From contig NC_135555.1 in assembly GCF_964340395.1 (NCBI RefSeq), positions 6,569,931-6,633,930 on the forward strand: a stretch of 64,000 nucleotides of DNA, read 5' to 3'. A model generated the notes under the pieces. It did no database searches. It worked only from the letters and a program-made list of their open reading frames with translations, and was not told the origin of the DNA. The position numbers were made by a program, and so were the translations under genes. The stretch comes from Glandiceps talaboti. Its lineage: Eukaryota; Hemichordata; Enteropneusta; Spengelidae. Below are positions 12,456-25,324 of this stretch, in pieces; within the stretch, counting starts at the first letter, position 1, and each line of letters starts with the position of its first letter.

Positions 12456-15388
12456 CAAATATAGATATCTCATGGCTTTGACTATATTCTTTTATTTCAC
12501 TTTCCCTGATATAATATGAGACAACAACCACCAGCCACCAGAGTCAATTTCTGAAAGTACAAGTATGACCAGACAATATATTCTATTACACATCAAATAT
12601 TGGAATATTTGATAGGTATTTTTATCATATAAATGCTAGGATATTTATTCTGATTATTTGGAATTGTAGGAATTTCATATGGTAAATACTGGTATTAATA
12701 TTAGTAATTTGTTTCTTTATGGCATCATCAGTCATTGTCCAGTTTTACTTTTTTCTTTCTTTCAAATCCAAAGATTCAACTTCAAGTAAATGATCTGTGA
12801 ATTTTTTTCAACTCTTTACAAAATGATACAGTTCATGAGATTGATCATTATTCTTTTTTTTTAGTTCACAAACCAGTAGATCCCTAGAAGGGATATGGAT
12901 TTACAGTCCCAGTGAGGGACTTAGTCTGCACCTTTATGGTTTAAAACTAAACCACTGCCGTTGTAGATGGTCACCATGGTCACTAAGTCAGTAGTATACT
13001 TTTGTATAATCATGTGTATATGATTATGTTTTTATGTTATTTTTAGTTATTAAGTAATTTGTAATTAATAATCCTGAGTGACAGGAAAAGCAGCACTAAA
13101 TCTAAAAAGTTGTGTTAGGTTGCTTTTTGTTGCTTGTATTGTTGTATTTCAATCATATTTTGTTGATGTGACATACAAATAAACTCTGCCATGTACATGT
13201 ATTACATGTTTGTATTTGCCATGAATCTTGTAACAAATATTACATTTACTTCATAAACTTATAAGTATATTTGCAGTGCTGAATTGGTAACACCACATGC
13301 AAACTAAGTTCTACACATTCAAACAGAAAACATGGGATATATCTTCTACTCCTCATTGGTTCAGTTTGCTCAAAAAATGGGTCACAACATTCAAAATCGG
13401 TATTACTTTTCTCAATTGTCCATAAATTAGGCTTGCAGAAGTATAATTATTCACCAATATTTCTCTCTAAGCTGGAAAATACTGTAAACCTGGAGAATTT
13501 GATCACATTTCATTTTTGTCTTCAGCTAGATTTCAAAGACAACTTTTCGCTAATTACAGACTGGTATATTGCGTTCATGTACAAGAAGGCATTTACATAT
13601 TTTTCATGTTTTTGTTGTCCAGTAAAATAAGCAAAAATAACTCCTAAGTGAAGATTTCCAGGTTTACAATACTCATGACCTAAGGGTTTTGTCACTACTC
13701 ATCTTTCAAATACTCGTAGTGACAAGGCTGCCTAGGTCACTTGTATTTTCCTTCGCTGAACCAAGAAAAATATTGGTAAATGATATCCAATTAATCCCCA
13801 ATAGTTTTTTCACTCGGCAGAAAATTCCTTGCAACAAGAATTTTGTTATTACTTGTCGACTCATCTTTTACATGTAGTTGTATTCCCCTATGTGACTCAC
13901 ACTTTCTTTGACTGAACAGAGAAAAAATATTGGGGACTAAGTTGATATACAAATGTCAGCACAAAATATGGGAATTTCCAACTAAATTTCTTCATGCATG
14001 AGCTTTATAAATACTATAATATACTATATATATGGAACAATACTACCGGTAAATTGTTACAATAATGCAAGAAGTTGATGGTGTATGTATGATCCATGCA
14101 AGTCTAGCTTGGAATCCATGCAGATTGGGATTTTAAATTTTGCTTTCCAAATAGCCTGGAATCCATGCTTTTTTGCTTTAAAATTTGCAATTGGAGAGCT
14201 AACAAACTTTAAAATCACAATCCACATGGGTTCCAGGGCTAATGCAATTCTGTGTATTCCCTTACGATGAGTAAAGGGACAGTGAGTTCCCTAGTCTGTA
14301 AAAATGTGTTGTGTCACTCTATCAGCTGTGATTGAGAAGCCTGATAGGGGCTGAACAACAAGTATCTTACAGTGTGTATGAGTTAACTGATAATTCAGAA
14401 TACCATTTTGATGAAATGAAACCCACATTTCAAACCACTGCAGTCATGGTATGAATACAATCGCCACACTACATCTCATCTTTTAGAAGTGACTACATTT
14501 ATTCATTTATGAGAAATTCAGACTACTATTAAATTCATATTAAATGGCAAATCAGTAATATGGCAGTACATATAAATGAAATACATTTCTGTGCTTTTTT
14601 TTGCAAATTTGAAAAATACCTGTAACTTGACAAGACATGACTCAAATGTTTTCTCTAACGATGATTTGGTCATGAGATAGTGAACAACTGTTTGTTTTAT
14701 TTAACAAAGTCTACTAAATACTTTATGTTCAGGATTGACTGCCACCCGAGTCAGCTGTTAATTAGTACATCTTGGTTGGAAAAGGGTTGACCTCTGCCAA
14801 CAATGGCTGACAATGTTAAGAAAGTTAGGTTATGTGACAAAGAAAACTTTCCTCACAGACGTAGAAACAGAATTCACTGCACTAAAATCCTTCCACAACA
14901 ACATAGTTTTTCTTTGTATCATCCACATGCTGCATTATTTATCCCACACAAGGTTGTCAACAGAAACCTAACACTTAATAACAAGTATTGTACATAAGAT
15001 GTACTTGACCATTTGTCATGACACAATTTACATGTTTCCTTTGGTACAAAAAAACATTGTTATCTTTATACACATCAGTATTTCACCTGATTATACCCTG
15101 TATAAGCACACTTGTTGTGGTGACAATAATGCTCTTCCTTTAAACTAGTGGTAAAAATTTTAAAATTCACTTCTTCCAAAATATATATGACTTCAAGTCA
15201 TTAATGATATGATATGATAACCACCACCCCCCCCCCCCCAAAAAAAAAAAAATCAAAAAAAAAAATCAAAAAGAAAATCAGAAGCGCTGTCCTCATTGCA
15301 GGGAATACATTTTAATTTGATGCAAGTCAAAATCCGTATCTTTTCCTAACGACTGGTGATAGACTTTATACAGTCTGTCATTACCATA
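12456..15388. other. Intergenic stretch between the basic ORF and NIPSNAP
   Basis: The first part is the presumed 3'UTR of the basic ORF. The rest is AT-rich with short ORFs (13433-13630, 13689-13877, 14085-14270, 14803-14997) that show no homology or consistent splice structure. A poly-C tract followed by poly-A lies at 15227-15265. The two flanking genes are convergent here. Confidence 0.5.
13178..13183 (+). terminator. Possible polyadenylation signal after the basic ORF
   Basis: An AATAAA hexamer about 720 nt past the stop at 12455, followed by GT-rich sequence. It supports a plus-strand transcript ending near 13200. Confidence 0.35.
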
Positions 15389-18300
15389 CTACTTCATAGG
15401 TGAGAAAGATGTTGGTAGAAGTATCTTGCTGTTCATTTCAGCTACATTCTGCCAGAAGTCAACACCTGTAGGATACAGATACAAGGGTTGAGTAAAATGA
15501 AAAGTTAAACAAAAAAATTCATTACATTGGGCACAAAAATGTATTGATTGTGGAAATCATTGAGAAAAGTCACCACAAAGATAAGCATGAAAATTAAAAC
15601 GGGGTTGGTTTTTTACATCTAAACATCTCAAGAACACATTGCTTCTTTAGTACATAAATTTAGTACATAAATACACTGTGGATTATAAAGCAACTCTTAC
15701 ACAACTGACTTTTTTAAAAAGGAAGACAAAATGTGAGACATCCCTAACATAATCTCTCTCATATAGTTTACACAGTACTTTGTAAAACTGAGTAGTTGGT
15801 ACTGAGAACCACTTGTTATCAGAGAATTCTAAATCAATTCTCATTAATAACTTAGTAGATATAGGCTCCAAACTAGACAAATATACAGTCAATGTACTTG
15901 TTCCGATCAGTGAAGATTTCCATGGTAACTATAAATTTTTATCTAAATTTTAAAAGGAGACAAGTTTGAAGTTCTACTCCAAAGTGTATGACTATCAGCT
16001 TTATTCACAAAGGTACTGAAATATATATTTTTTTTCATTCCATGACGGTGATTTGTTTGGAAAATGCAATGAAATGATAAGTCTCCCATTCTTTTCTAAA
16101 TACGATAAGCTGAGAGGGCAGTCGAAATCAACCAACCAAAAACTCCTACACTAGATACTTACTTGCATCTCTGACTTGCTGTGTTGAGTTACAGATAGCT
16201 CTGCCTTCATGTCTATGATCTAAACTCTTCCAATTCCAGATGTGATACACTAGAATCAACCAATATCAAACATTCTGTAAGCCTTTACAAACAGACTGTT
16301 ATATATCTCTTAACACAGCCTTTACAGGTTGAGCATGTAGTCTGGCTTGAACAAGATGTCAAATTCAGTGAGACGTACTGTCCACAAAGTTTTGTGTTAA
16401 CTTTTTTACTTTAAGCTCATAATACAGCCGTTAGAAGATGAGCATGCCATTTAGATAAGATGAGATATCAAGTTCAGTGAGACTGGTCACAAAGTTGAAA
16501 GTTAACGAAAAAGGAATACCTTGTGAATTCACCATGTTTTAATACAATCTTGGATTTACAACATAAGATGTGTTTATAGTTGCTGTCACTTCATTTGCAT
16601 CGATCAGTACTAACAGGTGGAAGTGACATATAGGCCTTGCTTGGCAATACATTTAAATGGGAGTTCCCTAGCAAAGTCTCATTGTCACTTCCAAGTTATG
16701 CCCAATGTCAGCTCCATACTGATAAGTAAAAGATACTAAAACCAATGTATTTTATTCTGATGTTAGCAATACCAACTGAAATGTGTCACTGGAAAATTAC
16801 TACATGTAAATGGGAGATAGATACTGGTCTGAATAAGCAAATAATTGTCAAAGAACTAATGTGATGATATTAATTGTCAGATCATACCATGGTTTAATGG
16901 ACCAATGTCTGTCACAAAGACTCCAAGAATTTTACAATAATCAGTCTTGTTGTATGCTGCAACTCTGGCATCTAATGCTTTCTTCACAGAATCTAACCAA
17001 GCCATGTCAGCAGCTGGCTTCATTTTATACCATCTCAGTTCATAAACACCTGTAAGATAAATCAGAATGGTATTACCACCCTCAGATAGAGGGTGTTTGT
17101 TAATATTATTATTATACACTTACCCCCACCCCCACCCCTCTCTGGTACCACCCTTGCCTAGGGGGTTTATTAGAATATATTTATCACCCAGGTGACCCTC
17201 AGTTAGGGGGTTTAGGATGGACTTATACCACCCTAAGTTAGGGGGTTTAATACAATAGATTTGCCACCCTCTGCAAGGTAGTTTATTACAATAGACACCA
17301 TCCTCAGCTAGGAGGTTTATTACAATGGCCTTACCACCCTCAGATAAGGGGTCTTTTACAAGAGACTTACCACCCTCAGCTAGTGGGTTTTCATACACTG
17401 GATACCATGGTACACTTCTCAACACCACATTGTCCTGTTTGGTCAACATTGGAGTCATTTTTGACAAATAACGACTGATCCATTCTGGATCTTCTGATAA
17501 GGCCTTCCTGACACCAGTACGATGTGCAAAATTATCTGAAAGAGCAAAAATCAATTCACATTTACTGCTTTACAATAGAAGAATGGGTGATGGAGTTTTG
17601 TGGAGGCTCACTGGATCCAGAGACTTTTAATACCTTCATTGCTAAAGTACTCCCTACTCAGTACTGTGCTACTTTCAGCTTCTTTCTTTTTCATATCGCT
17701 CCTACAAATAAAATGCTGTTTACTCATTTTATTCATTCCTATATACATATCATGATGCCCTGCATATTTTCATCCACAAATTGTGCACACTTTGTTGGTA
17801 GGTTATATTGCACCTTTTGACAGAGTGAGACAAGAACACATAAATGGTATGTGTCATTGTCAAATTATCAACATATCCCATTTCACACTTATATCGAAAT
17901 GTTCCTCGTTATTTCAAGCCTTGATAAGTTGGATCCACACATAACTCAATCCTCACAATAACTCAATAAGGAAGTCTTATACATACGTGTAAATACCGAA
18001 AACAGAAGGCTTAATTACCATATTCCCACAAGTGTACCATTTCACCCAGCCCTCCTAACTCTGCAGTCCAATAGCCAAGCAGCTTGGAATGATTGGTTCG
18101 AAGGTGAAAATTGTCCTTGGTCAGTGCTAAAAACTCCCCAATTCTGGATGTTTGTACAGAATAGGTCCTCAATTCATACACTTTGTCAGATTGTTGATTT
18201 GGTTGACTGTTGGAGAACTTCCTGGCAACATGTACACATGGCAGGGATTGTCTACCTTGAAGGTACTAAAGGAATGGAAGTTCAGAGTTCAAATCAATGG

Positions 18301-19719
18301 ATTTTTTTACCAATTTCATCTACAGGTTACTCTGAAAAGACTCGTGCATCAATAATTCAAACCAGGCTTGTCTAAGTCATATTCAAAAAAATGAAATAAT
18401 ACCAAGACCTATCATTTAAAGCAAAGGTGACTTTAACTTAACTATTGAGTTCTGGGTATATTTTCCAAGTGATACTGTGAAGAATAAAAAAAATCCTATG
18501 ATTCCAGGGACCTGTACTTTAATACTGCAGTGATTGTCAGCTGTCTATACAATGAATATAGGAAATACTTGCTTGCAGCCTCATTACCTGTTGCTCTTTG
18601 TGATAACTCAAAAAATACATTTATATTTACTAAAGTTAAACAACACACTAACTAAATTATTTACATTTTATTTCTATGATGATTCAACGTTTGCCCAACA
18701 ATTAAAAAAAGTGAGAGGGTCTATTAAAGAGGTCTTGGATAATTATGCAAATGATGGTCATGTGATATTATAACTTATAAGAAATGGGATTGAGTAGTTG
18801 TTTACAATGTAAGCTATTAATGGTAAAAGGATGATAGTGAAAATAATTGACAAATCAGTAGGAATGCAATAATACTGAAGTAGCAGTTACTTTGCTCAAT
18901 ATTCTGATATACTAGTATTTGTGTTGAGTGTTTCCTTTTGGTTTGCTTATACATATGGTCAGCAAAACGAGGACTTTAGAGACTCAACAGACAGTCACTT
19001 GACCAATTGTAATTAATCGTTTCTCAGCGGTACTACCGGGTTACTTATTTTGGATATAACTGACTGACTGCTGAAGTCTTTAGTTTAATCCTGTACTATC
19101 TGTTAGTAAGTGTTACAGTGTTGCATAGCCTCCGTCAATTATTAAATTTATGAATGAATGAACAACTATTTATTGATATATTGATTAACTGTGGTCGTTT
19201 GACTTGGTGGTTTTGTCTGTATTACGACTATAATGTCACTTCCTAGTTGTAATATTTACACAACACGCAACATTTAGTGAATTATATAGGTAATCTCGAG
19301 GTGACTGTTGGCTCAGCTTGAGTTGGACGCGTACCTATCACTAGTCCTGCTTGCATACGGAGTAATCGGGGACTCACTAGCAGACATTTTCATATCTAAT
19401 GAATTATAACATGGCTATCGGGACAATATGGACTCAATGCTACTATTAAATTACTGGTGATACTTCGATCTATAAACATGAAAAACATATCAAAATTTAC
19501 CACTGGTTAAAATGTGTCACTGTGACATTTACACATCGCTCGCTTTGGATACAAAAATGAGTTCATGATCTTGACACAGAAACAAAGTTTGACACGTGAA
19601 CTCGTCAACATTTCAAGAGAAGTTAGAACTCTGGTTAGAATCAGGTGTAGAGGACTTACGGTGGCAGTGAACGGAATTCGAACACCCCGAATTCGTTGCA
19701 TGACATTGGCAGCTAACAT
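15389..19719 (-). CDS. NIPSNAP3: NIPSNAP3-like mitochondrial protein, 6 exons
   Basis: Minus-strand exons: 19719-19660, 18265-18019, 17535-17371, 17049-16888, 16249-16163 and 15465-15389. They give 265 residues, and all junctions are GT-AG with matching phase. Two NIPSNAP repeats are visible. The first starts VYELRTYSV near residue 49 and includes HLRTNHSKLLGYW and DNFAHRTGVRKAL. The second starts VYELRWYKMKP near 159. The C-terminus KILLPTSFSPMK closely matches vertebrate NIPSNAP3A/B. The N-terminus is basic and fits mitochondrial import. Family members are mitochondrial proteins, and NIPSNAP1/2 are tied to mitophagy; the molecular activity of NIPSNAP3 is unclear. The start is the ATG at 19719; an upstream GTG is not credible. 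The intron after exon 3 is unusual (see the repeat entry). Confidence 0.93.
17050..17370 (-). repeat. NIPSNAP intron 3 composed of tandem copies of the exon-intron junction
   Basis: On the minus strand the end of exon 3 reads CCACTAGCTGAGGGTG then GTAAGT. Diverged copies of this segment follow about every 36-46 bp through most of the intron, with about eight units including one (CTCTATCTGAGGGTGG) just before the acceptor. One perfect alternative donor (GAGGGTG, then GTAAGG) begins at 17334, exactly 36 nt from the used donor at 17370. The intron is 321 nt, a multiple of three. It is in frame with both flanking exons and broken by a single TAA at 17122-17120. Confidence 0.85.
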
Positions 19720-21839
19720 GATCAAAACTTCGGTTCCGCGCCTCAGCACTGCAGTACTTGCTAGCCAGGGTAGACACTTTTGACCTTTAACCTTTGGCGT
19801 TTACATAGAAGAAGCCATACAACAAGGCTCAGTACCATGTAAATAGTACATTATGTCACAAATCATACTATCGGAAACATACTGTACCGTGTCTTTAGTA
19901 ACTTTCGACCCCGGCCTTTCAGTACGCGGAGTGTTAGCTGCAATGGTTTTAGCGTTAGTTTTTGATTCAGCAATTTTCTTCTGTTTTTGATCTTTTTTTC
20001 GAAAACAAACTGTACTGAGTAGTACTACGGTGTATATATACTATACAAACACAGTATAACTGTATATTACATATATACAGGGTTGTATATGCATATATAC
20101 ATGTATATAGTTATCCATGAGTTTAAAATGACACATCATTTAACCCCCCCCCCCCGCATAGTTTGTTTGTCTGTCTGTCTGTCTGTTTATTTATTTATTT
20201 ATTTATTTATTTACTTACCCGTTTCTGGGCTCCCTGTGTTTAAAAACTTTTTCTCGGTTAACTTGGTGACAAAACTGGTCCACAAAATAGTTCAGATTCG
20301 TCTAATTTTCACAATATTACTTGAAAACCATATTTTCCAATGTCTACGAGGATGTTGGTAAAAGCCATTTTGTTACTATAGGTCCGCGCCATGGGTAATA
20401 ATTGTCAAGCGATATGAGCACAGTATGGGAAATAAAGCAATAGATAAAACTGACATTGTTATTTTCATTATTAGTAATATTTAAAAATAACTTCATATAG
20501 CAAAAATGATATACATTGAGTCGATCATTCAAACACCAGCTATTTACTGGCACTTTTTGTCACTTACATTTGGATAAATGTATGTGACACCAGACTAGTT
20601 GTTACTAGCTATGCAAAAATCTATATTCCAAATAGGTGATATATATGTGATCCCAAATGTGATATTTTCAGAAATTCATCAATGTTTATTCACATTTCTC
20701 CACTATATCAACTGAGATGCCATGGTATGCTGAGCTCACAAATTTCTCAATTAATTTGTATTGTCATTTTTTTAAATTCTGCTTCATCTAAATTTTCAAT
20801 ATTTTGATATTTTTATTTTTTATTTTTATTGGCTTTTTGTTTTAATTTTATTTTGAATGTCATAGAAATATTCATCAATAATCATTTGTTTGTAGTTTCA
20901 CTGAAACTTTTTCAATTTTTAACTACCTTACTTTGAATAGCACTTTCTTTTTGATCATTTTATTTAGATTTTAAAATATAAAGACAAAAAACAATCCTTC
21001 CCATATATTGAAGCAAAACATTTTTGTGAGATCTTTGATATTTAAAATCTTTACTCAAAATTTGTGTTCATTGTTGCATTCCATGTTTTATTAGATTTTT
21101 TAGTTTATATTGCAATACATACAAAAACACTGGTCAAAGACTCAATTAATTTGTAACTTATCTTATCATTGACATTAGAAAAAGATATCTAAATCAGTGA
21201 CAGAATCAACAAACAACAACACAAAACGGGTTTCTTTCATATTTCCATTTTTGCTTTGAGGGTTTTACACAGCAGTATGTAATATCACTAAGGCTCCTTT
21301 TTGTTGGGGGGTGGAGGTGGTGGTGTCTGTTTGTTTGTTTACTTGTTTAGATATGACAACTACACTTTGATCCATATTTTGCTTGGTGGACCTAATTCTA
21401 AACCATTGCTATGGAAACAGTCACGGCCCAGTTGCAACAGTTCTTGTGACCCACTTCTGGTCTACAAAATATTTGTTAGTAATTTATCAGTTACTGTTTG
21501 GTATCATTGACTTGTGACCAAAGTCCTCTTGGACGATAATACCACATGTACATGTGATCATACACGTACACATGCATATATAAAGCCAAAACTTGCATTA
21601 TATTCAAATCTGATTTCATACAATGATGCAAGATATACTGTAGATGAAATTCTCAACTTGGATGGCCAACCTCTCCCAGATACAACACATTGTACAAAGC
21701 TCTCCTCTCAAATTGAATGATGTATATAATATACATCATTCAAACACAAATACAGAACACGCCAGTACACACATAATCTCACCCCACATATGATTTGACC
21801 ACAGATTATATTGCGCAAAATGTCCTTTCAAGACAATTA

Positions 21840-22370
21840 AAATATACACTACTATGCTGTACTGTACTGTACTGTACCATACCACACTACCCCACACCAC
21901 ACTGCACTACACTACACTCCACTACACTACATGTATACTATACTATACTATACTATACTATACTACATTCCACTACACTATACAACACTACACTACACTA
22001 CACGACATGTATACTATACTACACTACATTATGCTATACTACATGTATGCTACACTGCACTGCACTGCACTACACTACACTACACTACACTATACTATAC
22101 TATACTATCTATACTATACTACACTACACTACACTACACTACACTATACTATATTATACTATATACTATACTACACTATACTACACTATACTGCACTACA
22201 CTACACTACACTACACTATACTATACTATACTATACTATACTATACTATACTATACTATACTATACTATACTATACTATACTATACTATACTATACTATA
22301 CTATACTATACACTATACTATACTATACTACACTATACTACACTACACTACACTACACTATACTAATTAC
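21840..22370 (+). repeat. Pentanucleotide satellite (CACTA/TACTA)n, about 530 bp
   Basis: The tract consists almost wholly of 5-bp units, ACTAC and ACTAT, arranged in blocks. A 5-bp unit without stops leaves three plus-strand frames open at once, which produces long Tyr/Thr/Leu ORFs that are not genes. Confidence 0.97.
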
Positions 22371-23833
22371 TATGATTTCACAAATAGATATTGATGACTG
22401 ACACTATTTCAAGACATAAATGAACAGCACAAATACACTTGCAGGGAGCCCATTTATACAGTGTATATCATTTCATATACAATAGGTTAGGACAACATGA
22501 ATCCTGTACGACACCTCACACTGATTCAATGTGAACAAAAAATATTGAAAACACAAAAACTTCAATTGTAATCACTTCTCACATTTATTTACCTAGTAGT
22601 GATGATATGCTGGCAAAATCAGAAGACTGTATACTTCTACTTAAAACTACACCATACCCAGAGTGCAGTGTTTACACTTACATTCATTTAAATAGACATG
22701 TATACAGAATTACAGACCATGATAATCAAAAAATTGAAAATGATAATATCACATTAAAATTTTACAGAAACTACTGAAGTAGGTCTGTGTATCTTACTGC
22801 CTGATCCGTTATCAAAGCACCACTCTGGTAAAACAATTTTTTTCTGAAATTTTCATGATGATTTGACTAACAATGTATCAATAGACACAAAGACATCATC
22901 AATGAGTTCAAAGTACATTGATTATACTTTGCTAGCTGGCTGGAAAATGGAAAACTTCGACTCTTTTTTTTTTATTTATGTAAAAGTGCACTGAATCAGC
23001 ATGTTTGGCAAATGTTAATGTTAAAGGTAGGTGACTGTAGTGGGTTTTGAAACCATCACATCACATAGATTGAAATGACAAATATGGCAATATTTTTTCC
23101 ATTTGTTCATATCTCGTATATAACCACAACATATATATCATGTTACATTACATAACTATGCAAATTTGGTTTGTTGAAACTTCATTTCATCCATCACTCA
23201 CTCACTCACTCACTCAAAATGCCTAATTTTTTTCAGAAAATCCATCACTTGCATTCAGTAAGGTTGAAACTTAAATATCTTTACAAGGACATTCACAGAT
23301 CATTTCTGTAACACTGGTTGTACACAGAATGGAAACCACATGATCTCTAGCTACCACACAGTATACAACTAAAGTTTCTTGTCAAGACTTGCATTCCAGT
23401 ACTGTGAAAAAGATACCTGATAGTTTTAAAACAAATTTGAAATCAATTTTGTTTCCAAATAAAATTTCACAAAAAGATATTTTTGCTCCTTTTTTGAGAA
23501 AATATTGCCAAGACATATACATGTAATTATAATTATAAGATGTTGATGACTGACATACACACTGAGTTGATAACTATATACAGCTGTATATGTTTTAGTG
23601 CAAAGTTTCCTAGTGTGCGAAAGTGGTCCAAAAATGTGCTGTGCAGATAAACCTGAATTCTATCACATCATGTAGGATTGCAACAGTACTCACAAAAAGT
23701 CACACAAGTTTCTGTCAATTTCTGCATGTTTGTAATCTGCTAAGTGTGCATTTTCAGAAAGTGGAATATATGACAACAGCAAATCAACTATTGGCAAGCT
23801 AACACAGACTCAAACTAAACTGTTGTTGCGAGA

Positions 23834-24070
23834 CATTAATGTTCATTTCACTTACAGTAGGGTTGTGTCTCTGTTAGCAAATTTTTCTTGACTGATGACA
23901 TATTTAACCTCATCCAGTGTTTTACACTATCTTGATTACAGGGTGATGATATCCACACAATCATAATGCATCTGGATCTCCATCACCCACTTGTGTAATC
24001 TACCACATACAACAACAGTTTTAGTTCTTGTATATCTTGTGTCGATAGCTTGTTTTCCATAGTAATATTA
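23834..24070 (+). repeat. Dispersed repeat, family H copy 1
   Basis: The segment shares ordered blocks with 45592-45830: ACAGTAGGGT, GTCTCTG, TATCTTGATTACA, TACCACATAC, AACAACAGTTTAG or close to it, CGATAGC and TTTTCCATA. The orientation is the same. It looks like an old dispersed element of about 240 bp of unknown class. Confidence 0.6.
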
Positions 24071-24691
24071 TGAAAACAAATACAAATAAAAATTCAGAAG
24101 CATTTATGGAATCACTACCACTAGAAGTTTAGCATGAATTTTTATAAAATAGTGCAATATCAATATTTACATCTCAAAAACATTCGTGTTTAAAAAAAAA
24201 AAAGTCATGATGGGAATTTAATAATCACAGGTTTTGAATTCCTTGCATTTAGAGTTTTCCAAGGTTTAAATATCAATTTTCAATTCGACCTTTCATGTCT
24301 TAAATCAAAACCACTACTCGCGGATGACCAGTACAAGACAATAATTCAATGTATACCACAGGACAAAAAAATTTGAATTTTTTCTCCAAAATTTCACAAA
24401 TTGTAACATTATCAAAAAGCCCACTTATATTATTATGGGATGAATTGCATACTTTCCAAAGCTTAAATCAACAAATTCCAAAAGCTGGAGATATTATTTC
24501 TCTGTAAATATGAGGTCAAAAGTAAACCTCTGTTTTAACTTGTCCCCCCCCCCCCCCCCCCCCCCCCCCCGCATCATGCGCAATCTACACAATAACTTAC
24601 TAATACTACATTCAAGCATTATGCAAATCTTAATTTTGGAGTTTATGCAATTTAAATTCAGTTACACTGAAGTATAGATGTCTGCTTTAAT

Positions 24692-24927
24692 TAGGGAACT
24701 TGCAATCCAGACTAAATATGCTCAGATGCAAAGGACTATGGGATTATCTGTGGTTATCATAATACCTAATCTGGAGCTACTGATAAAATTAACAGCCCAC
24801 AATTGTTAGGGTCACTATGAATTGATTATTTGTGGTTACAAACAATGTATCAACATTGTTTGATTAGTATTTATTATCACATTTCCCATGATGCAACATT
24901 CAACATGGCGGGTTTGCAAGTTCCCTA
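24692..24927. mobile_element. MITE-like element, family B, full copy
   Basis: It is bounded by TAGGGAACTTGCAA and its exact inverted copy TTGCAAGTTCCCTA, giving about 236 bp with TA at the edges. No ORF is present. Part of the same sequence lies in reverse orientation at 44476-44579. Confidence 0.82.
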
Positions 24928-25324
24928 TTACTAACATTACTATTACTATATTATTAAAAAAAAAATCCAGAAAACATTTCACTCTAACAATGTTTCACTA
25001 TTAGTTTTAGTTTTAGTTTTATGTATCAAAACTTGTGTAGGTTTCTCTTAGATAAAACATACCTTTCCAGGGATATTACTTGGTCTCATGATAACTATAT
25101 ATTCAACAATCTTACTGTCCATATTCTTCGATCAAAATTATATCATTAATAATTGGACAAGGGTGGTGTTCAACATAAAGTTGAAATGAGCACTGAATTA
25201 AGGTCAAATATCATGATTGAATAAACAGACACAAAATCTCATTTTCAATGTATTGTTTTTTGCATTGATGAGCAGTGGGGAAAATGCCTTATTTTTTATG
25301 CATTGAGAGGGAATAAGGGGACTT

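Larger units (their letters stand above)
19720..25324. other. Gene-poor region upstream of NIPSNAP and downstream of PEDS1
   Basis: I found no supported exon in these 5.6 kb. The 3'UTR of PEDS1 must occupy part of the right side, but its end was not located. The content is microsatellites ((CTGT)n and (TTTA)n at 20166-20213, the pentanucleotide satellite, a run of about 27 Cs at 24544-24570), MITE family B, and one member of a dispersed repeat at 23834-24070. Confidence 0.5.

Noticed and set aside
14803-14997. 64-codon ORF starting MADNVKKVRLCDKENF in a fair start context
   Set aside because: No homology recognised, no splice structure or poly-A signal nearby, and length is within chance for this composition.
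18534-18773. Plus-strand ORF ending with a protein-like stretch (KKVRGSIKEVLDNYANDGHV)
   Set aside because: It lies in NIPSNAP intron 1 on the opposite strand, with no acceptor, donor or recognisable family to support it.
21795-22401. Three long overlapping plus-strand ORFs (156-199 codons) rich in Tyr, Thr and Leu
   Set aside because: They are translations of the 5-bp satellite, open in all three frames at once, with no normal amino acid composition.
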